Shown here: piece after piece, positions 17,118 through 25,807 of the stretch
Layout: each line of letters opens with the position of its first letter
How positions within the stretch are numbered: the first letter of the stretch is position 1
Source of the DNA: Bradyrhizobium sp. CCBAU 53351
GTDB lineage: Bacteria > Pseudomonadota > Alphaproteobacteria > Rhizobiales > Xanthobacteraceae
Length of the DNA stretch: 64,000 nucleotides
Reading direction: 5' to 3'
NCBI RefSeq assembly: GCF_015291745.1
Contig: NZ_CP030059.1
Coordinates: 5,731,501-5,795,500 of the forward strand
Notes under the pieces: generated by a model
The model's database searches: none
What the model saw: only the letters and a program-made list of their open reading frames with translations
Told to the model about the DNA's origin: nothing
Program-made: the position numbers and the translations under genes

Positions 17118-17252
17118 ATGACTGACGATGATAGCCGCAAAGAACAATTGAACCCTCCAAAGGAGTCGCGCGAGGAGCAAGCTCGTCAGGTCGTCCAGGA
17201 ATACATCGACGACCAGAAGGCGCTCATCAAGAAGATCCGCAAGGAGCTGTAG
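17118..17252 (+). CDS. 44-residue charged helical protein
   Basis: MTDDDSRKEQLNPPKESREE followed by QARQVVQEYIDDQKALIKKI and RKEL. The second half is a predicted amphipathic or coiled-coil helix rich in Gln, Glu and Lys. The protein at 31912-32049 has the same plan (acidic or basic N-terminus, then RQMVEEDIEEQRKFVQELKR KLN), and a remnant at 25495-25614 shares it. No ribosome-binding site is obvious. Function unknown. Confidence 0.55.
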   Translation: MTDDDSRKEQLNPPKESREEQARQVVQEYIDDQKALIKKIRKEL

Positions 17253-17390
17253 GCAGGGTCGGTCCAATTCGGATCGCCGCGTGGGCTCGTCGCGAATCTC
17301 CCGGAAGCAGACGTTAAAACTCTCCGAGCGAAGGTCAGCAATGGGCCCAGAAGCGGTCATCGATCACCCCGTCCGCACAGCGCAGGAAGG

Positions 17391-18950
17391 TTATTCGGGC
17401 AGCCCCGCTTTCCGAAGGCCCTCGATCAACAGCTTTGAGCTTTTGGGGGCCCGGGCGATATGCGCCGATATTGTAAAGGCGGGATCGATCTCAAGCACAC
17501 GCGCCGCCGCGGCGTGCGCCTCAGCGTCGCGTCCGAGGTGGGCGAAGGCAGACGCAAGTCCACGGCAAGCTGGCACAAAGGAAGGATTCTGACGAAGGGC
17601 TTTCTTCAAGACAATGATCGCCTCGTCAAACCGGCCAAGGCCCATAAGAGCATTCCCAATGCCCAGAAACGTCATGTGTAGCAGCGGGTCTACCGGGCTC
17701 ATGCGAATTGCACGTTCAAAGCTTTGGATGGCCTCTTCGGGCAGTCCCCCCATTGTATAGACCCAGCCTCTATTGTTCCAAGTGCGCCAGGAATTCGGGT
17801 TGAGCGCGACCGCCCGGTCAGCCATTTCGATTTCAGCTTCACTATCGCCGACCAGGCCTGCTGAGATTACAGCAACCCTTGACAACGTGTCGGGGTCATC
17901 ATCATCGAGGCTCAACGCCAAACGTGCAAGCCGCATTGCTTCCTTGGCGTCGAACTCGGGATCGTTGGCATAGCCTAAAGCGAAGTTGCTCGCGTGAGAG
18001 TCAGCTGCCAGAGCCGCTGCAGAGCTGAACCTCGGCTCTAGCTCCAAAGCCCGATGAGCCAACTTAATCGCCTCGGCCAAACTTTCGCGGGTCGTCAGGT
18101 AATACTGTTGCATGGATCGGAGAAAAAAATCATAGGCAGTGAGGTTCTCTGGTCGCCGCCGCGTAGCCGCTTCAATCTCTGCTTGAAGCATCTTTGGCTG
18201 AACAGCCGAGACAACGGCGAGTGCAACTTCGTCTTGGAGAGCGAAAATGTCCGTCAGATCACGCTCGAATCTGTCCGCCCATAGATGCGCGCATGTCACC
18301 GCATCAATCAATTGCCCTGTGATTCGAACCTTCCCCGATGCCTTGCGCACGGCCCCCTCAAGCACGTAGCGCACGCCGAGCCTGCGTCGGACCTCCTGGA
18401 TATCGACAGTTTTGCCTTTGAAGGTGAAACTTGAGTGACGTGCGATAACGAACAGAGACTTAAAGCGCGACAGCGCGGTGATGATTTCTTCCACCATGCC
18501 GTCGGCGAAATATTCCTGCTCGGGATCGCCGCTCAGGTTTTCAAACGGCAGCACAGCGATAGACGGTTTGTCGGGGAGCGCAAGGTCGGCTTTCTGAAGT
18601 TCTAACTGATTATCGGCAACTGCTGCGCCTGCCGGTTCCTTCACTTCCCGGACTGCTCCGACGAAACGGAAGCCCTTGCGCGGTAGTGTTTTTATGAAGC
18701 GCTGTTCCTCGCCGGAATCGCCGATTGCAGTCCGGGCGGCATTCAGGCGGGTTGTCAGCGCCGCGTCGGATACGCTGCGCCCATTCCAAATGACTTTGAT
18801 GATGTCGTCCTTGCTGACAACTCGCTCCCTGTTGCGGATCAGGTAACCAAGCAGATCGAACACCTGTGGTGCGACAGGGACGAGCTCCCCCTCGCGATGC
18901 AGCTCGCGCCGATCGGTGTGGAAGACGTACTCCTCAAACAGATAGCGCAA
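17391..18950 (-). CDS. Winged-helix transcription regulator with TPR domain (CadC-like head)
   Basis: 519 residues. Residues 1-95 form an OmpR/CadC-type winged helix (QVFDLLGYLIRNRERVVSKD and DAALTTRLNAARTAIGDSGE). Residues ~130-270 form a FlgO-like domain beginning PSIAVLPFENLSGDPEQEYF. TPR repeats follow (WRTWNNRGWVYTMGGLPEEA; VPACRGLASAFAHLGRDAEA). No receiver or membrane segment is present, so the input signal is unknown. It is paralogous to the protein at 20421-21995. The gene is divergent from 19108-19830 across a promoter box shared with that paralogue. Confidence 0.88.
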   Translation of the reverse strand: MRYLFEEYVFHTDRRELHREGELVPVAPQVFDLLGYLIRNRERVVSKDDIIKVIWNGRSVSDAALTTRLNAARTAIGDSGEEQRFIKTLPRKGFRFVGAVREVKEPAGAAVADNQLELQKADLALPDKPSIAVLPFENLSGDPEQEYFADGMVEEIITALSRFKSLFVIARHSSFTFKGKTVDIQEVRRRLGVRYVLEGAVRKASGKVRITGQLIDAVTCAHLWADRFERDLTDIFALQDEVALAVVSAVQPKMLQAEIEAATRRRPENLTAYDFFLRSMQQYYLTTRESLAEAIKLAHRALELEPRFSSAAALAADSHASNFALGYANDPEFDAKEAMRLARLALSLDDDDPDTLSRVAVISAGLVGDSEAEIEMADRAVALNPNSWRTWNNRGWVYTMGGLPEEAIQSFERAIRMSPVDPLLHMTFLGIGNALMGLGRFDEAIIVLKKALRQNPSFVPACRGLASAFAHLGRDAEAHAAAARVLEIDPAFTISAHIARAPKSSKLLIEGLRKAGLPE

Positions 18951-19010
18951 CTTCCTTCCCCGTTGCCAGTCTCGGAGCGACGCTGCGCCCCTGCGCCAGT
19001 CGGAATGAAG

Positions 19011-19089
19011 AGAATAAGCCGCCGATAAGGAAAATGTAAGCCGCTCGTAAAGCCTACCGAACCGCGCTTTGGCAGTCTAGGCGGCGAGA
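19011..19089. promoter_or_regulatory. Duplicated divergent promoter/operator box, copy 1
   Basis: This ~79-base stretch aligns without gaps to 22052-22130. The best blocks are AGAATAAGC, ATAAGGAAAATGTAAGC and TTGGCAGT, the last at the same offset (58 bases) in both. It lies 61 bases before the start of the 18950 regulator and 97 before the divergent gene at 19108. A shared binding site for the paralogous winged-helix regulators is the simplest reading. Confidence 0.65.
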
Positions 19090-19107
19090 CACGTAGCGGA
19101 GGCGACG

Positions 19108-19830
19108 ATGAGTGCGACCTACGAGTCCAGGAGAATGCGACGGGCCGCTGCATTTGCACAACGGAGTGCCACTCTACTTGTCTGCGGTGCGCTTGTCATC
19201 GCCTGCGCCAACGCTACTGAAGCCCAATGCTCTGCGCAGGATGTCCTGCGCAATCACTTGGCGCTCAAGGGGGCTCCGCCAGCCCGCGACACCCGGACGT
19301 CATTCAGCTCCGCCGCCGAGGTTCCTTTCTGGAAGAGGATTACTGTCGGGACCTTTAGGGATTTGGCCGCTCTTCGGGGCGCGATGAGTGCACTGGGCTG
19401 CGGTGTTGGGAGCTCGGCTGACGAGATTATCGGAAGACCGGCCTTTACCCTCAGCGGGAAGAAAGCCGAGGTCGAGCTTGTTGCCGTATCGCCAGCCGAA
19501 CTTGGCTTTGAGGGCAAAACGGCAGCGCTGCGGGACGTCTATGCGCGCGCACAATTGCTGGGCCTTCTGCTTGCGCCCGCCGAAATCGCAGCGCAGCTAA
19601 GACTTCAGTATCTGGACCAGCCGATCGGCGAATTCCTTATCCTGGCGATGGAGCCGATCAGGACATGGGCTGGTGAACCGGTCATCCTAACAGTGGCGAA
19701 TGGTGGAGCGGGCCTCATTCTGATCGGGCAGGACGGCCAAGACGGTTTGGACCTGCCGGTGAGGTCGCGTTTTGTATTCGTTCGCCCTGATACACCCGGC
19801 CCTCCACAGGCAGCGGCATTTGCTCCATAG
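19108..19830 (+). CDS. Exported protein of unknown function
   Basis: 240 residues. After a basic N-region, a hydrophobic stretch (SATLLVCGALVIACANATEA) looks like a signal peptide, possibly with a lipobox-like cysteine. The mature part has no motif I recognise. It is divergent from the winged-helix/TPR regulator and probably under its control. GGAGG precedes the ATG. Its first residues, MSATYES, resemble MSTIYQT of the DUF1127 protein at the duplicated locus (22156). This suggests the 5' end was copied with the promoter. Confidence 0.65.
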   Translation: MSATYESRRMRRAAAFAQRSATLLVCGALVIACANATEAQCSAQDVLRNHLALKGAPPARDTRTSFSSAAEVPFWKRITVGTFRDLAALRGAMSALGCGVGSSADEIIGRPAFTLSGKKAEVELVAVSPAELGFEGKTAALRDVYARAQLLGLLLAPAEIAAQLRLQYLDQPIGEFLILAMEPIRTWAGEPVILTVANGGAGLILIGQDGQDGLDLPVRSRFVFVRPDTPGPPQAAAFAP

Positions 19831-19933
19831 CCAGAAGTAAAAGCGATTTTGTCGGACTTCCATTTTTCGCATATCGCAGGGTGAGGAAGCAGATCGGCGC
19901 ATAGTGCGCTTGCAGCCTCGTAGAGAGGAACGA

Positions 19934-20284
19934 ATGTCCGCGAGAATACATGCAGCGCTGATGCTTGGCCTGATTGCGTTGGCGACACCGGTGCTCGCCC
20001 GTGATGACGGGCGCTACGCCAAGTCGCCGCTGAAGCCATGGTTCGAGAGCTTGCATAGCGAGTTTGGGCAGTGCTGTACGGATGCCGATGGATACATCGT
20101 CTTCGACGCCGATTGGGAATCCGACCGTGGCCATTACCGCGTCCGCATCGAAGGTGAGTGGGTCGTGGTTCCTGAGGGCGCCGTCCTAAAGCAACCGAAC
20201 CGCGCCGGTCCGACTATGGTATGGAAGCACTACATCGATGGCCATCCGCGCGTTCGCTGCTTTCTGCCCGGCAGCATGATCTGA
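19934..20284 (+). CDS. Exported protein of unknown function
   Basis: 116 residues from the ATG at 19934 (GAGAGGA upstream). The signal peptide is MSARIHAALMLGLIALATPV with cleavage near LAR. The mature region has FGQCCTDADGYIVFDADWES and a second segment ending HPRVRCFLPGSMI, with three cysteines in all. This pattern recurs in small periplasmic rhizobial proteins of unknown role. It follows 19108-19830 by 103 bases and may share its transcript. Confidence 0.65.
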   Translation: MSARIHAALMLGLIALATPVLARDDGRYAKSPLKPWFESLHSEFGQCCTDADGYIVFDADWESDRGHYRVRIEGEWVVVPEGAVLKQPNRAGPTMVWKHYIDGHPRVRCFLPGSMI

Positions 20285-20420
20285 GAACGTACGCCGGAAT
20301 TCCATGCAGGGAGTCCGGGTCGCGGCGTTCTGAATGACCGTGCTTGAGTCAGTGAACTCGTGGCTTTGCAATTCAGAGGAATTGCAATGAGATCAGCACT
20401 TCCCGAACAGCCGCATGCAA

Positions 20421-21995
20421 TTAGGGGGGGAGACCCATGATGCGGCAAGCTATCGTTATTTTTTCGAGAGGTTTCGGCTGGTAAAATCTAGCGAGCTTGG
20501 GAACGAGCGTAGAGAGGCGCAGAGCCGGCCTCGCTTCTAGTAGGCGTGCACCGATCACTCGGGCTTCCTCGACCCTGCCAGACATTGCGTGGCAAGCCGC
20601 TAGAATAAACTGTGCGTTGAGATAGTTGGGCCGGTGCAGCACAGCCAACTTGGCCCATGATGAACCGTCTTCGTATCGATCTGTCAAAAAATGAGCAAAC
20701 GCTATTCCGGTCCGCATCAGAAAAAGAAACGGATCCATAGGGCTTAAACGCACGCCGGCATGGAACTGTTTGAGCCCCTCCTCAACATTGCCGCGCCGTA
20801 TGTGTTCCCAGCCGATACTATATCGTGCAACAGCCAAATTTGAATTGAGCTCATGCGCCTGGAAAACAAGGGTCGTGCCCTCGTCGAGCTCATACAGTAC
20901 GCTGGCAATAGCCTGCCCGGCCCTCACAAGGACAGTTGGATCTTCCTTATCGAGCTCAATTGCGCGCCTCGCCAGCCGTCGGGTCTCATCGCGTTCCTGA
21001 TCCGCATCGACCGTCCAGCCGAAGACCTTTCGTTGCAGGCAGCAATAAGCGCCCAGCGCGTATGCTGCGGCCAACCCGGGATCGATCTCGACGGCAAGCC
21101 GAGTCAGTCTGAGGGCTTCAATGTTTTGTTCGCGAGTGAATTGATAGAAGCTTGAGAGTGCACGAAGATAGTAATCGTAGGCCTGAAGATTTTCGGTTGG
21201 CTTGCGTTTTGCGCGCTCTATCTCGGCCCGCTCCAATTGAGGAACGAGTGCGCCAATCACGCTACCCGTCACTTGGTCCTGCAGATCGAAGATATCACTG
21301 AGTTGGCTGTCGAAGCGGTCCGCCCAGAGGTGGGCACCCGTCGTGGCCTCGATCAAATTTCCGTAAATGCGAACCCGGTCGCCGGATCTGCGCACGCTGC
21401 CTTCGAGCACGTACCGAACGCCTAGCTCGCGCCCGACCTGCCTAATGTCGATAGGCTTGCTCTTATAGCTAAAAGTAGATTGTCGCGCGATGACGAACAG
21501 CGATTTGGACCGTGAAAGGCCGGTGATGATGTCCTCGACCATGCCATCGGCGAAATACTCCTGTTCTGGATCCGAGCTCAGGTTGGTGAATGGGAGAACG
21601 GCGAGCGACGGCTTGTCGGGAAGTGTGAGGGCAGGTTTGGCGGTCTCCCTTTGGAATTCGTTTACTGCCACCGTGGGGGCTCTGTCGGCTTCCTGCACCG
21701 TACCGATAAAGCGATAGCCCTTCCTCGGCAGCGTCTTGATCAGACGCTGGCGCTCTCCGGAATCGCCAATCGCGGATCGAGCTGCATTTAGCCGGGTCGT
21801 CAGCGCGGCATCGGACACGAACCGTCCCTTCCAAATGGCGGTGATGAGCTCGTCCTTGCCAACTACGCGCTCGCGGTTGCGAATGAGATAGTCGAGCAGG
21901 TCAAAGGTCTGTGGCGCCAGGGCAACGACGTTTGTGTCGCGGTATAGCTCGCGGCGGCCGGAATCTAGTTCAAGATCTTCGAAGAGATAGCGCAA
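20421..21995 (-). CDS. Winged-helix transcription regulator with TPR domain, paralogue 2
   Basis: 524 residues from a TTG at 21995. The frame is open to an ATG at 22067, but the TTG gives MRYLFEDLELDSGRRELYRD, matching MRYLFEEYVFHTDRRELHRE of the 17391-18950 paralogue, and GAGGGA lies upstream. Domains: winged helix (QTFDLLDYLIRNRERVVGKD), FlgO-like region (PSLAVLPFTNLSSDPEQEYF), then TPR-like helices to the end. Same architecture, divergent layout and promoter box as the paralogue. Its divergent partner is a DUF1127 protein. Confidence 0.85.
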   Translation of the reverse strand: MRYLFEDLELDSGRRELYRDTNVVALAPQTFDLLDYLIRNRERVVGKDELITAIWKGRFVSDAALTTRLNAARSAIGDSGERQRLIKTLPRKGYRFIGTVQEADRAPTVAVNEFQRETAKPALTLPDKPSLAVLPFTNLSSDPEQEYFADGMVEDIITGLSRSKSLFVIARQSTFSYKSKPIDIRQVGRELGVRYVLEGSVRRSGDRVRIYGNLIEATTGAHLWADRFDSQLSDIFDLQDQVTGSVIGALVPQLERAEIERAKRKPTENLQAYDYYLRALSSFYQFTREQNIEALRLTRLAVEIDPGLAAAYALGAYCCLQRKVFGWTVDADQERDETRRLARRAIELDKEDPTVLVRAGQAIASVLYELDEGTTLVFQAHELNSNLAVARYSIGWEHIRRGNVEEGLKQFHAGVRLSPMDPFLFLMRTGIAFAHFLTDRYEDGSSWAKLAVLHRPNYLNAQFILAACHAMSGRVEEARVIGARLLEARPALRLSTLVPKLARFYQPKPLEKITIACRIMGLPP

Positions 21996-22051
21996 GATGC
22001 GAAATCCCTCTAGGCGGTCGCCGGTTAAAGGCGGCAACAATTCGCAGGTAA

Positions 22052-22130
22052 AGAATAAGCTGCCCATAAGGAAAATGTAAGCAGCACGTCAAGCGTGTTG
22101 GGCCAAATCTTGGCAGTTTATCTGGGTGGA
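22052..22130. promoter_or_regulatory. Duplicated divergent promoter/operator box, copy 2
   Basis: Gap-free counterpart of 19011-19089. It is 57 bases from the TTG of the regulator at 21995 and 104 bases from the DUF1127 start at 22156. The equal internal spacing of the conserved blocks shows that a whole divergent region was duplicated, or that strong selection preserves both half-sites. Confidence 0.65.
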
Positions 22131-22155
22131 AACAAGGCACCCGAGGATGCTGCAA

Positions 22156-22398
22156 ATGAGCACGATTTACCAGACAACGGGCTTGGTCCAGACGACCGTA
22201 GCGCAGCGAGGCAACGTGGGTGCGTTCATGAATTGTTGGACCGCCTTTAAGGAATGGCGAAAATGGGAGCGGCTGCGGCGCGATCTTTGCAACCTGAGTG
22301 ATCGGGAGCTGATGGATATGGGCATTACGTATTCCGAGATCGATTACGTGACCTCAAACCGAACTACGAACCCGCGAGGTATACCATCGGCCGAATGA
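22156..22398 (+). CDS. DUF1127 protein
   Basis: 80 residues from the ATG at 22156 (GAGG nine bases upstream). The C-terminal half carries the DUF1127 signature: FKEWRKWERLRRDLCNLSDR then ELMDMGITYSEIDYVTSNR. DUF1127 proteins are arginine-rich and short; some Agrobacterium members bind RNA and affect phosphate and carbon metabolism. It is divergent from the winged-helix/TPR regulator at 20421-21995, suggesting regulation by it. Confidence 0.8.
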   Translation: MSTIYQTTGLVQTTVAQRGNVGAFMNCWTAFKEWRKWERLRRDLCNLSDRELMDMGITYSEIDYVTSNRTTNPRGIPSAE

Positions 22399-22642
22399 TG
22401 TCGACCGACGGCAGCGATGGACAGTCCCTCGGAAAAAGGCCGACGCGAGCCGCGTCGCGGCCCAGACACCGACTTCCGGTATGGGTCAATCGCGACAGTT
22501 TGGCCTCGGCTCGGCCAGGTCCGGTCGTCCCCTGACAACGTTAGTGCTCGCGGCTGCGTGGTTCGACAGCAACAGGCCAGAAGCAGACCTTATTCATTTG
22601 CTCTCGTCTGTCTGTAAACCAAGCCATGAGGTTTCCGTCGCG

Positions 22643-24193
22643 TCATTGCTCGCGAACGCCGGCTTTTCTGAGTCCTTCGATGATGCCGTCGTACTCACGA
22701 CGAAACTGCGGATTGCTCGAACGTGCATAGCCGATTTGCTTGAACCACTGGATCGTGAAGTCCGGTCGGATTGCGTTTAGTTCCACGATTACTTGCTGGG
22801 CCATTTCCGATTGGCCAGTGGCTTCATAGGCGGCAATCAGATCTGGATACGGAAACCAGTCCGATTTGTTCAAATTTATGGAGCGCCTACATTCCTCAAT
22901 CCCTTCCCTGTATTGGCTTAGATGGACATGAGCGTGACAGAGGAAAAAATGCCAAGTCCCAGCAGCCGGATCTTTGGGGCTTAGGCGCAAAGCGATCTGA
23001 ATTGGAGAAAACGCTTCGGCCGCGCGTCCCGCCGTAACAAGTACGATCCCCTTGGATGCATACGCGACAGGCGAATTAGGATCGATTTCCAAAGCTGCGT
23101 CATATTCAGGCAAGGCTTCCTCAGGATTTCCATAGTTCAATATGTTTCCCTTGGCTGCGTGCGCGTTTGCGGTCGCTGGACGTTGTGCGAGAACTTGATC
23201 AATTAGCTTGAGCGCCGTCCTTTTGTCCTCCGCCACGGATGTTGACCATCCGTAGATCACACCATCCGCTAGGCACGATGCCTTGCCGATCATTGCATCT
23301 ATGTTGCTCGGATCGAGGCGCAGTGCGCTGTCGAACAAGTCGTTTGCCTCTGCATTCGTCAACTTGGTCCGTGGGCCATAGCGCTTCGCCCAGCCGCGCA
23401 TGCTGAAATCCACAGCGTTTGGGTTGGTTGGTCTGTCCATTTGGCTGCGCCGGCTTTCGGCTTGGATGAGTTCGACGTTGAGGGAACGGGCGAGCCTAGC
23501 CGTGACCTGTTCCTGCAAGGACGGAAGATTTGACCGATCGCCGTCAAAGCGGTCCGACCAGACGTCGCGACCAGTCGACAGGTCGGAAAGTGATACGTTC
23601 ATACGGACCCGATCTCCGGCCCGCTGCACCGCTCCCTGTACCGCCCATCGGACACCAAGGTCCTTGCCCAGCGTCTTTAGATCGACCTGCTTTTTCTTAT
23701 AGGTGAAAGCCGTCCCGCGACCGATGACGAACGTCTCAGGCATTTGCGCGAGGTCTGTTGTCAGATCGGTCGTAATGCCGTCGGCGAAATAGTCCTGCTC
23801 CGCATCGTTGCTGAGATTTGCAAATGGCAGGACAACAAGGGACAAACGAGGAGCAACATCGGGCCGGATGGTAGCCTGTTTCTGTGTTTTTTGGCTTTCC
23901 GGAAACACGTCTGTGCGGAGTGTCTTCCAAACGGTCCAGTAGCCAACGAGGCCACCCGCGATCGCGCCCACGGCAGCAATCGAGGCGAGCGCGCCCCCGA
24001 TCACCTGCAATCGTGCCCGCAAGCGAATCTTTAAGTTGCGATCAGATGGCGGCTTCTCCCGTTCCCTCTCATCGGATGCCGGTTTGTCCGGCTGCGCGTT
24101 CTCGGATGGCGGTTCGCCAAGTGGGCCGTTCGACACCTCCCAGTTTGTCACCGCTGCCTCCGCTCTCGGACCGCCCGCCTGGACTTCCAACAC
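22643..24193 (-). CDS. Membrane-anchored FlgO-like/TPR protein
   Basis: 516 residues. A charged Pro/Glu/Ser-rich cytoplasmic N-terminus (~1-60) precedes one membrane helix (VIGGALASIAAVGAIAGGLV). A FlgO-like domain follows (LSLVVLPFANLSNDAEQDYF; ADGITTDLTTDLAQMPETFV), then TPR repeats (ALPEYDAALEIDPNSPVAYA) to the C-terminus. It is the third paralogue in 7 kb but lacks the winged helix. Related proteins are often annotated as adenylate-cyclase-like although no cyclase domain is visible here. The role is unknown; periplasmic sensing is plausible. Confidence 0.82.
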   Translation of the reverse strand: MLEVQAGGPRAEAAVTNWEVSNGPLGEPPSENAQPDKPASDEREREKPPSDRNLKIRLRARLQVIGGALASIAAVGAIAGGLVGYWTVWKTLRTDVFPESQKTQKQATIRPDVAPRLSLVVLPFANLSNDAEQDYFADGITTDLTTDLAQMPETFVIGRGTAFTYKKKQVDLKTLGKDLGVRWAVQGAVQRAGDRVRMNVSLSDLSTGRDVWSDRFDGDRSNLPSLQEQVTARLARSLNVELIQAESRRSQMDRPTNPNAVDFSMRGWAKRYGPRTKLTNAEANDLFDSALRLDPSNIDAMIGKASCLADGVIYGWSTSVAEDKRTALKLIDQVLAQRPATANAHAAKGNILNYGNPEEALPEYDAALEIDPNSPVAYASKGIVLVTAGRAAEAFSPIQIALRLSPKDPAAGTWHFFLCHAHVHLSQYREGIEECRRSINLNKSDWFPYPDLIAAYEATGQSEMAQQVIVELNAIRPDFTIQWFKQIGYARSSNPQFRREYDGIIEGLRKAGVREQ

Positions 24194-24503
24194 TAGCAGA
24201 ATTGCACAGCTTAAGGTTGGTCAAGGCTCCTGACTCATCCGCAGCTTCTTATTTGCCGGCTCGGGGATCGCCGGTCTACGTGGTCCCAATAATGTCCGGT
24301 CAGGGGTCAAAATGCGAAGAACTCAACCTAGCACATCTGGTCCGCCATGCTTCACTGAGCGGACCTCAACGAGGCGCGCTGCTACTTCGCTGATGGGTCA
24401 CAACCGGACTAGGACCATTTAGCGTAGGACGAAGCGACGCCGCGATGGAAGGGGTTTCTTTTTGCTCGCCGCTGGTGTTTCCTCTGCACGGCGGAGAACG
24501 GGC
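24194..24503. other. Intergenic, no gene seen
   Basis: 310 bases between the divergent TPR gene and the APH-type kinase. No coding frame or promoter of a known type was found. Confidence 0.55.
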
Positions 24504-25316
24504 ATGCAGGGACCCCTGGGGGAAAAGATTGGTGAAGGTGCCTTCTCCGAAGCCTATACTTGGGCGCCCGGTCAAGTGGTCAAGCTTTTCAAGGCCGGCG
24601 TCGCTCGTGAGTTCGGTCGGCATGAAATGCGCATGATCGGCGCTGTCTTCGCTGCCGGTCTTCCGGTGCCGGAGGTGTTCGGCGAGTTGACGCTGGACGG
24701 GCGCTTCGGCATCGTGCTGGAGCGTCTTGACGGACCAACCCTGTTGCATCTCTCGCGGACCGGCACGGTCACGTACGGACAGGCAGGCGCAATCGTCGCG
24801 GCTCTGGCCATGTCTCTTCATAAGACATCCGCGCCGCCGGAGATTCCTTCCATGCGCGACTATATGGAAACCGAGTTGCAGCACGACGACGGCAAGGTCC
24901 CGAAGCGCATCGCCGCGGATATCCTCGCCCTGATTGATCACCTGCCGATCGGTAACGGGCTTTGCCATTGCGACCTTAGCTCCGGCAACGTGATCATGAC
25001 GGCGGAAGGCCCAAAGCTCGTCGACTGGACCTTCGCGATGCGCGGGCCGGCCGCCCTCGATCTTGGTTTCTTGCATGTCATCCTTTCCGAACTCGCCCCG
25101 GAAATAGCTGACAATCCGGAGCGTCCGCGCGCGACCAATGCGGCGGCGCAATCCGAATACGCGCGGCTGGCCGGCATGTCGTTCGCGGAGCTTACGGCGG
25201 CCATGGAGCCGTATTTGCCCATCGTCCGCACCTTCGTCGTCCTCGGCGACGTGGTGCCTTCCTTGCGGCAGCGGCTGATTCAACGCATCGAAACGGGGCT
25301 GCGCTCGAAAGACTGA
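24504..25316 (+). CDS. APH/choline-kinase-family phosphotransferase
   Basis: 270 residues from the ATG at 24504 (GGAG upstream). The glycine-rich loop is KIGEGAFSEAYTWAPGQVVK with the ATP-binding lysine at its end. The catalytic loop is GLCHCDLSSGNVIM (the HxDxxxxN pattern) and the metal-binding aspartate is in LVDWTFAM. The fold is that of aminoglycoside phosphotransferases, but homologues act on many small hydroxyl or amine substrates. No resistance context is present, so the substrate is open. Confidence 0.82.
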   Translation: MQGPLGEKIGEGAFSEAYTWAPGQVVKLFKAGVAREFGRHEMRMIGAVFAAGLPVPEVFGELTLDGRFGIVLERLDGPTLLHLSRTGTVTYGQAGAIVAALAMSLHKTSAPPEIPSMRDYMETELQHDDGKVPKRIAADILALIDHLPIGNGLCHCDLSSGNVIMTAEGPKLVDWTFAMRGPAALDLGFLHVILSELAPEIADNPERPRATNAAAQSEYARLAGMSFAELTAAMEPYLPIVRTFVVLGDVVPSLRQRLIQRIETGLRSKD

Positions 25317-25494
25317 ACCGTTCTAGTCGCGCGCGCGTGCCAACACGCCCTCGAAGCGGAGCAGTGTTTCCTTTGGGTCAATCGCCTCGATCTGGACGTG
25401 ATGTCGGCACGTCCGGTCTGGCCTCAAGTGCTGACCCGCCGAGCGCGACCACGATCTTCGCCTCTGGGCCAACTCCGGACATGGCTTGTGCATA

Positions 25495-25614
25495 TTAATT
25501 CTGAGGCTTGCGCAGCTTCTTGATAATGCCGCGCTGATCGTTGGCGTATTCCTCAGCAACTTGCTGCGCTTGCTCGATGAGCGATGAGGTGAGCGATGAA
25601 ACGTCTTTCGGACT
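25495..25614 (-). pseudogene. Remnant of a small charged helical protein
   Basis: An open frame without any start codon reads LIEQAQQVAEEYANDQRGII KKLRKPQN before its stop. The ending resembles those of the 17118 and 31912 micro-proteins. It overlaps, in another frame, the 3' end of the 25553-25807 gene. A mutated start or an upstream frameshift would explain it; chance cannot be excluded. Confidence 0.35.
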
Positions 25615-25807
25615 TCATCGGACGCTGACAAGTTTGCCGCGGCCCTGATCGCGCCGACTTTCTCGCAAGCTGCCAAACTTCAACATCGCAGCCGTCGACT
25701 AGAAACTGTGCTTTTCGCAAAGCGTCGTCGTCGTTGGAGGCTTCGAAGCCTTCGGCTCCAAAAACATGTCCGCCCTGACCGAGGAGGAAGGCGCGATAGT
25801 CTTTCAC
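25553..25807 (-). CDS. Small protein of unknown function, GTG start
   Basis: 84 residues from the GTG at 25807. The first ~50 residues (VKDYRAFLLGQGGHVFGAEG, FEASNDDDALRKAQFLVDGC, DVEVWQLARK) have the layout of a short alpha/beta protein common in rhizobia. The Arg/His-rich tail after residue 55 looks less natural and may follow a frameshift. The GTG overlaps the TGA of the preceding gene (GTGA), a sign of translational coupling. Confidence 0.55.
   Translation of the reverse strand: MKDYRAFLLGQGGHVFGAEGFEASNDDDALRKAQFLVDGCDVEVWQLARKSARSGPRQTCQRPMKSERRFIAHLIAHRASAASC

Noticed and set aside
24366..25283. 305-codon minus-strand frame
   Set aside because: It is opposite the APH-type kinase, which has the intact catalytic loop CHCDLSSGNV.
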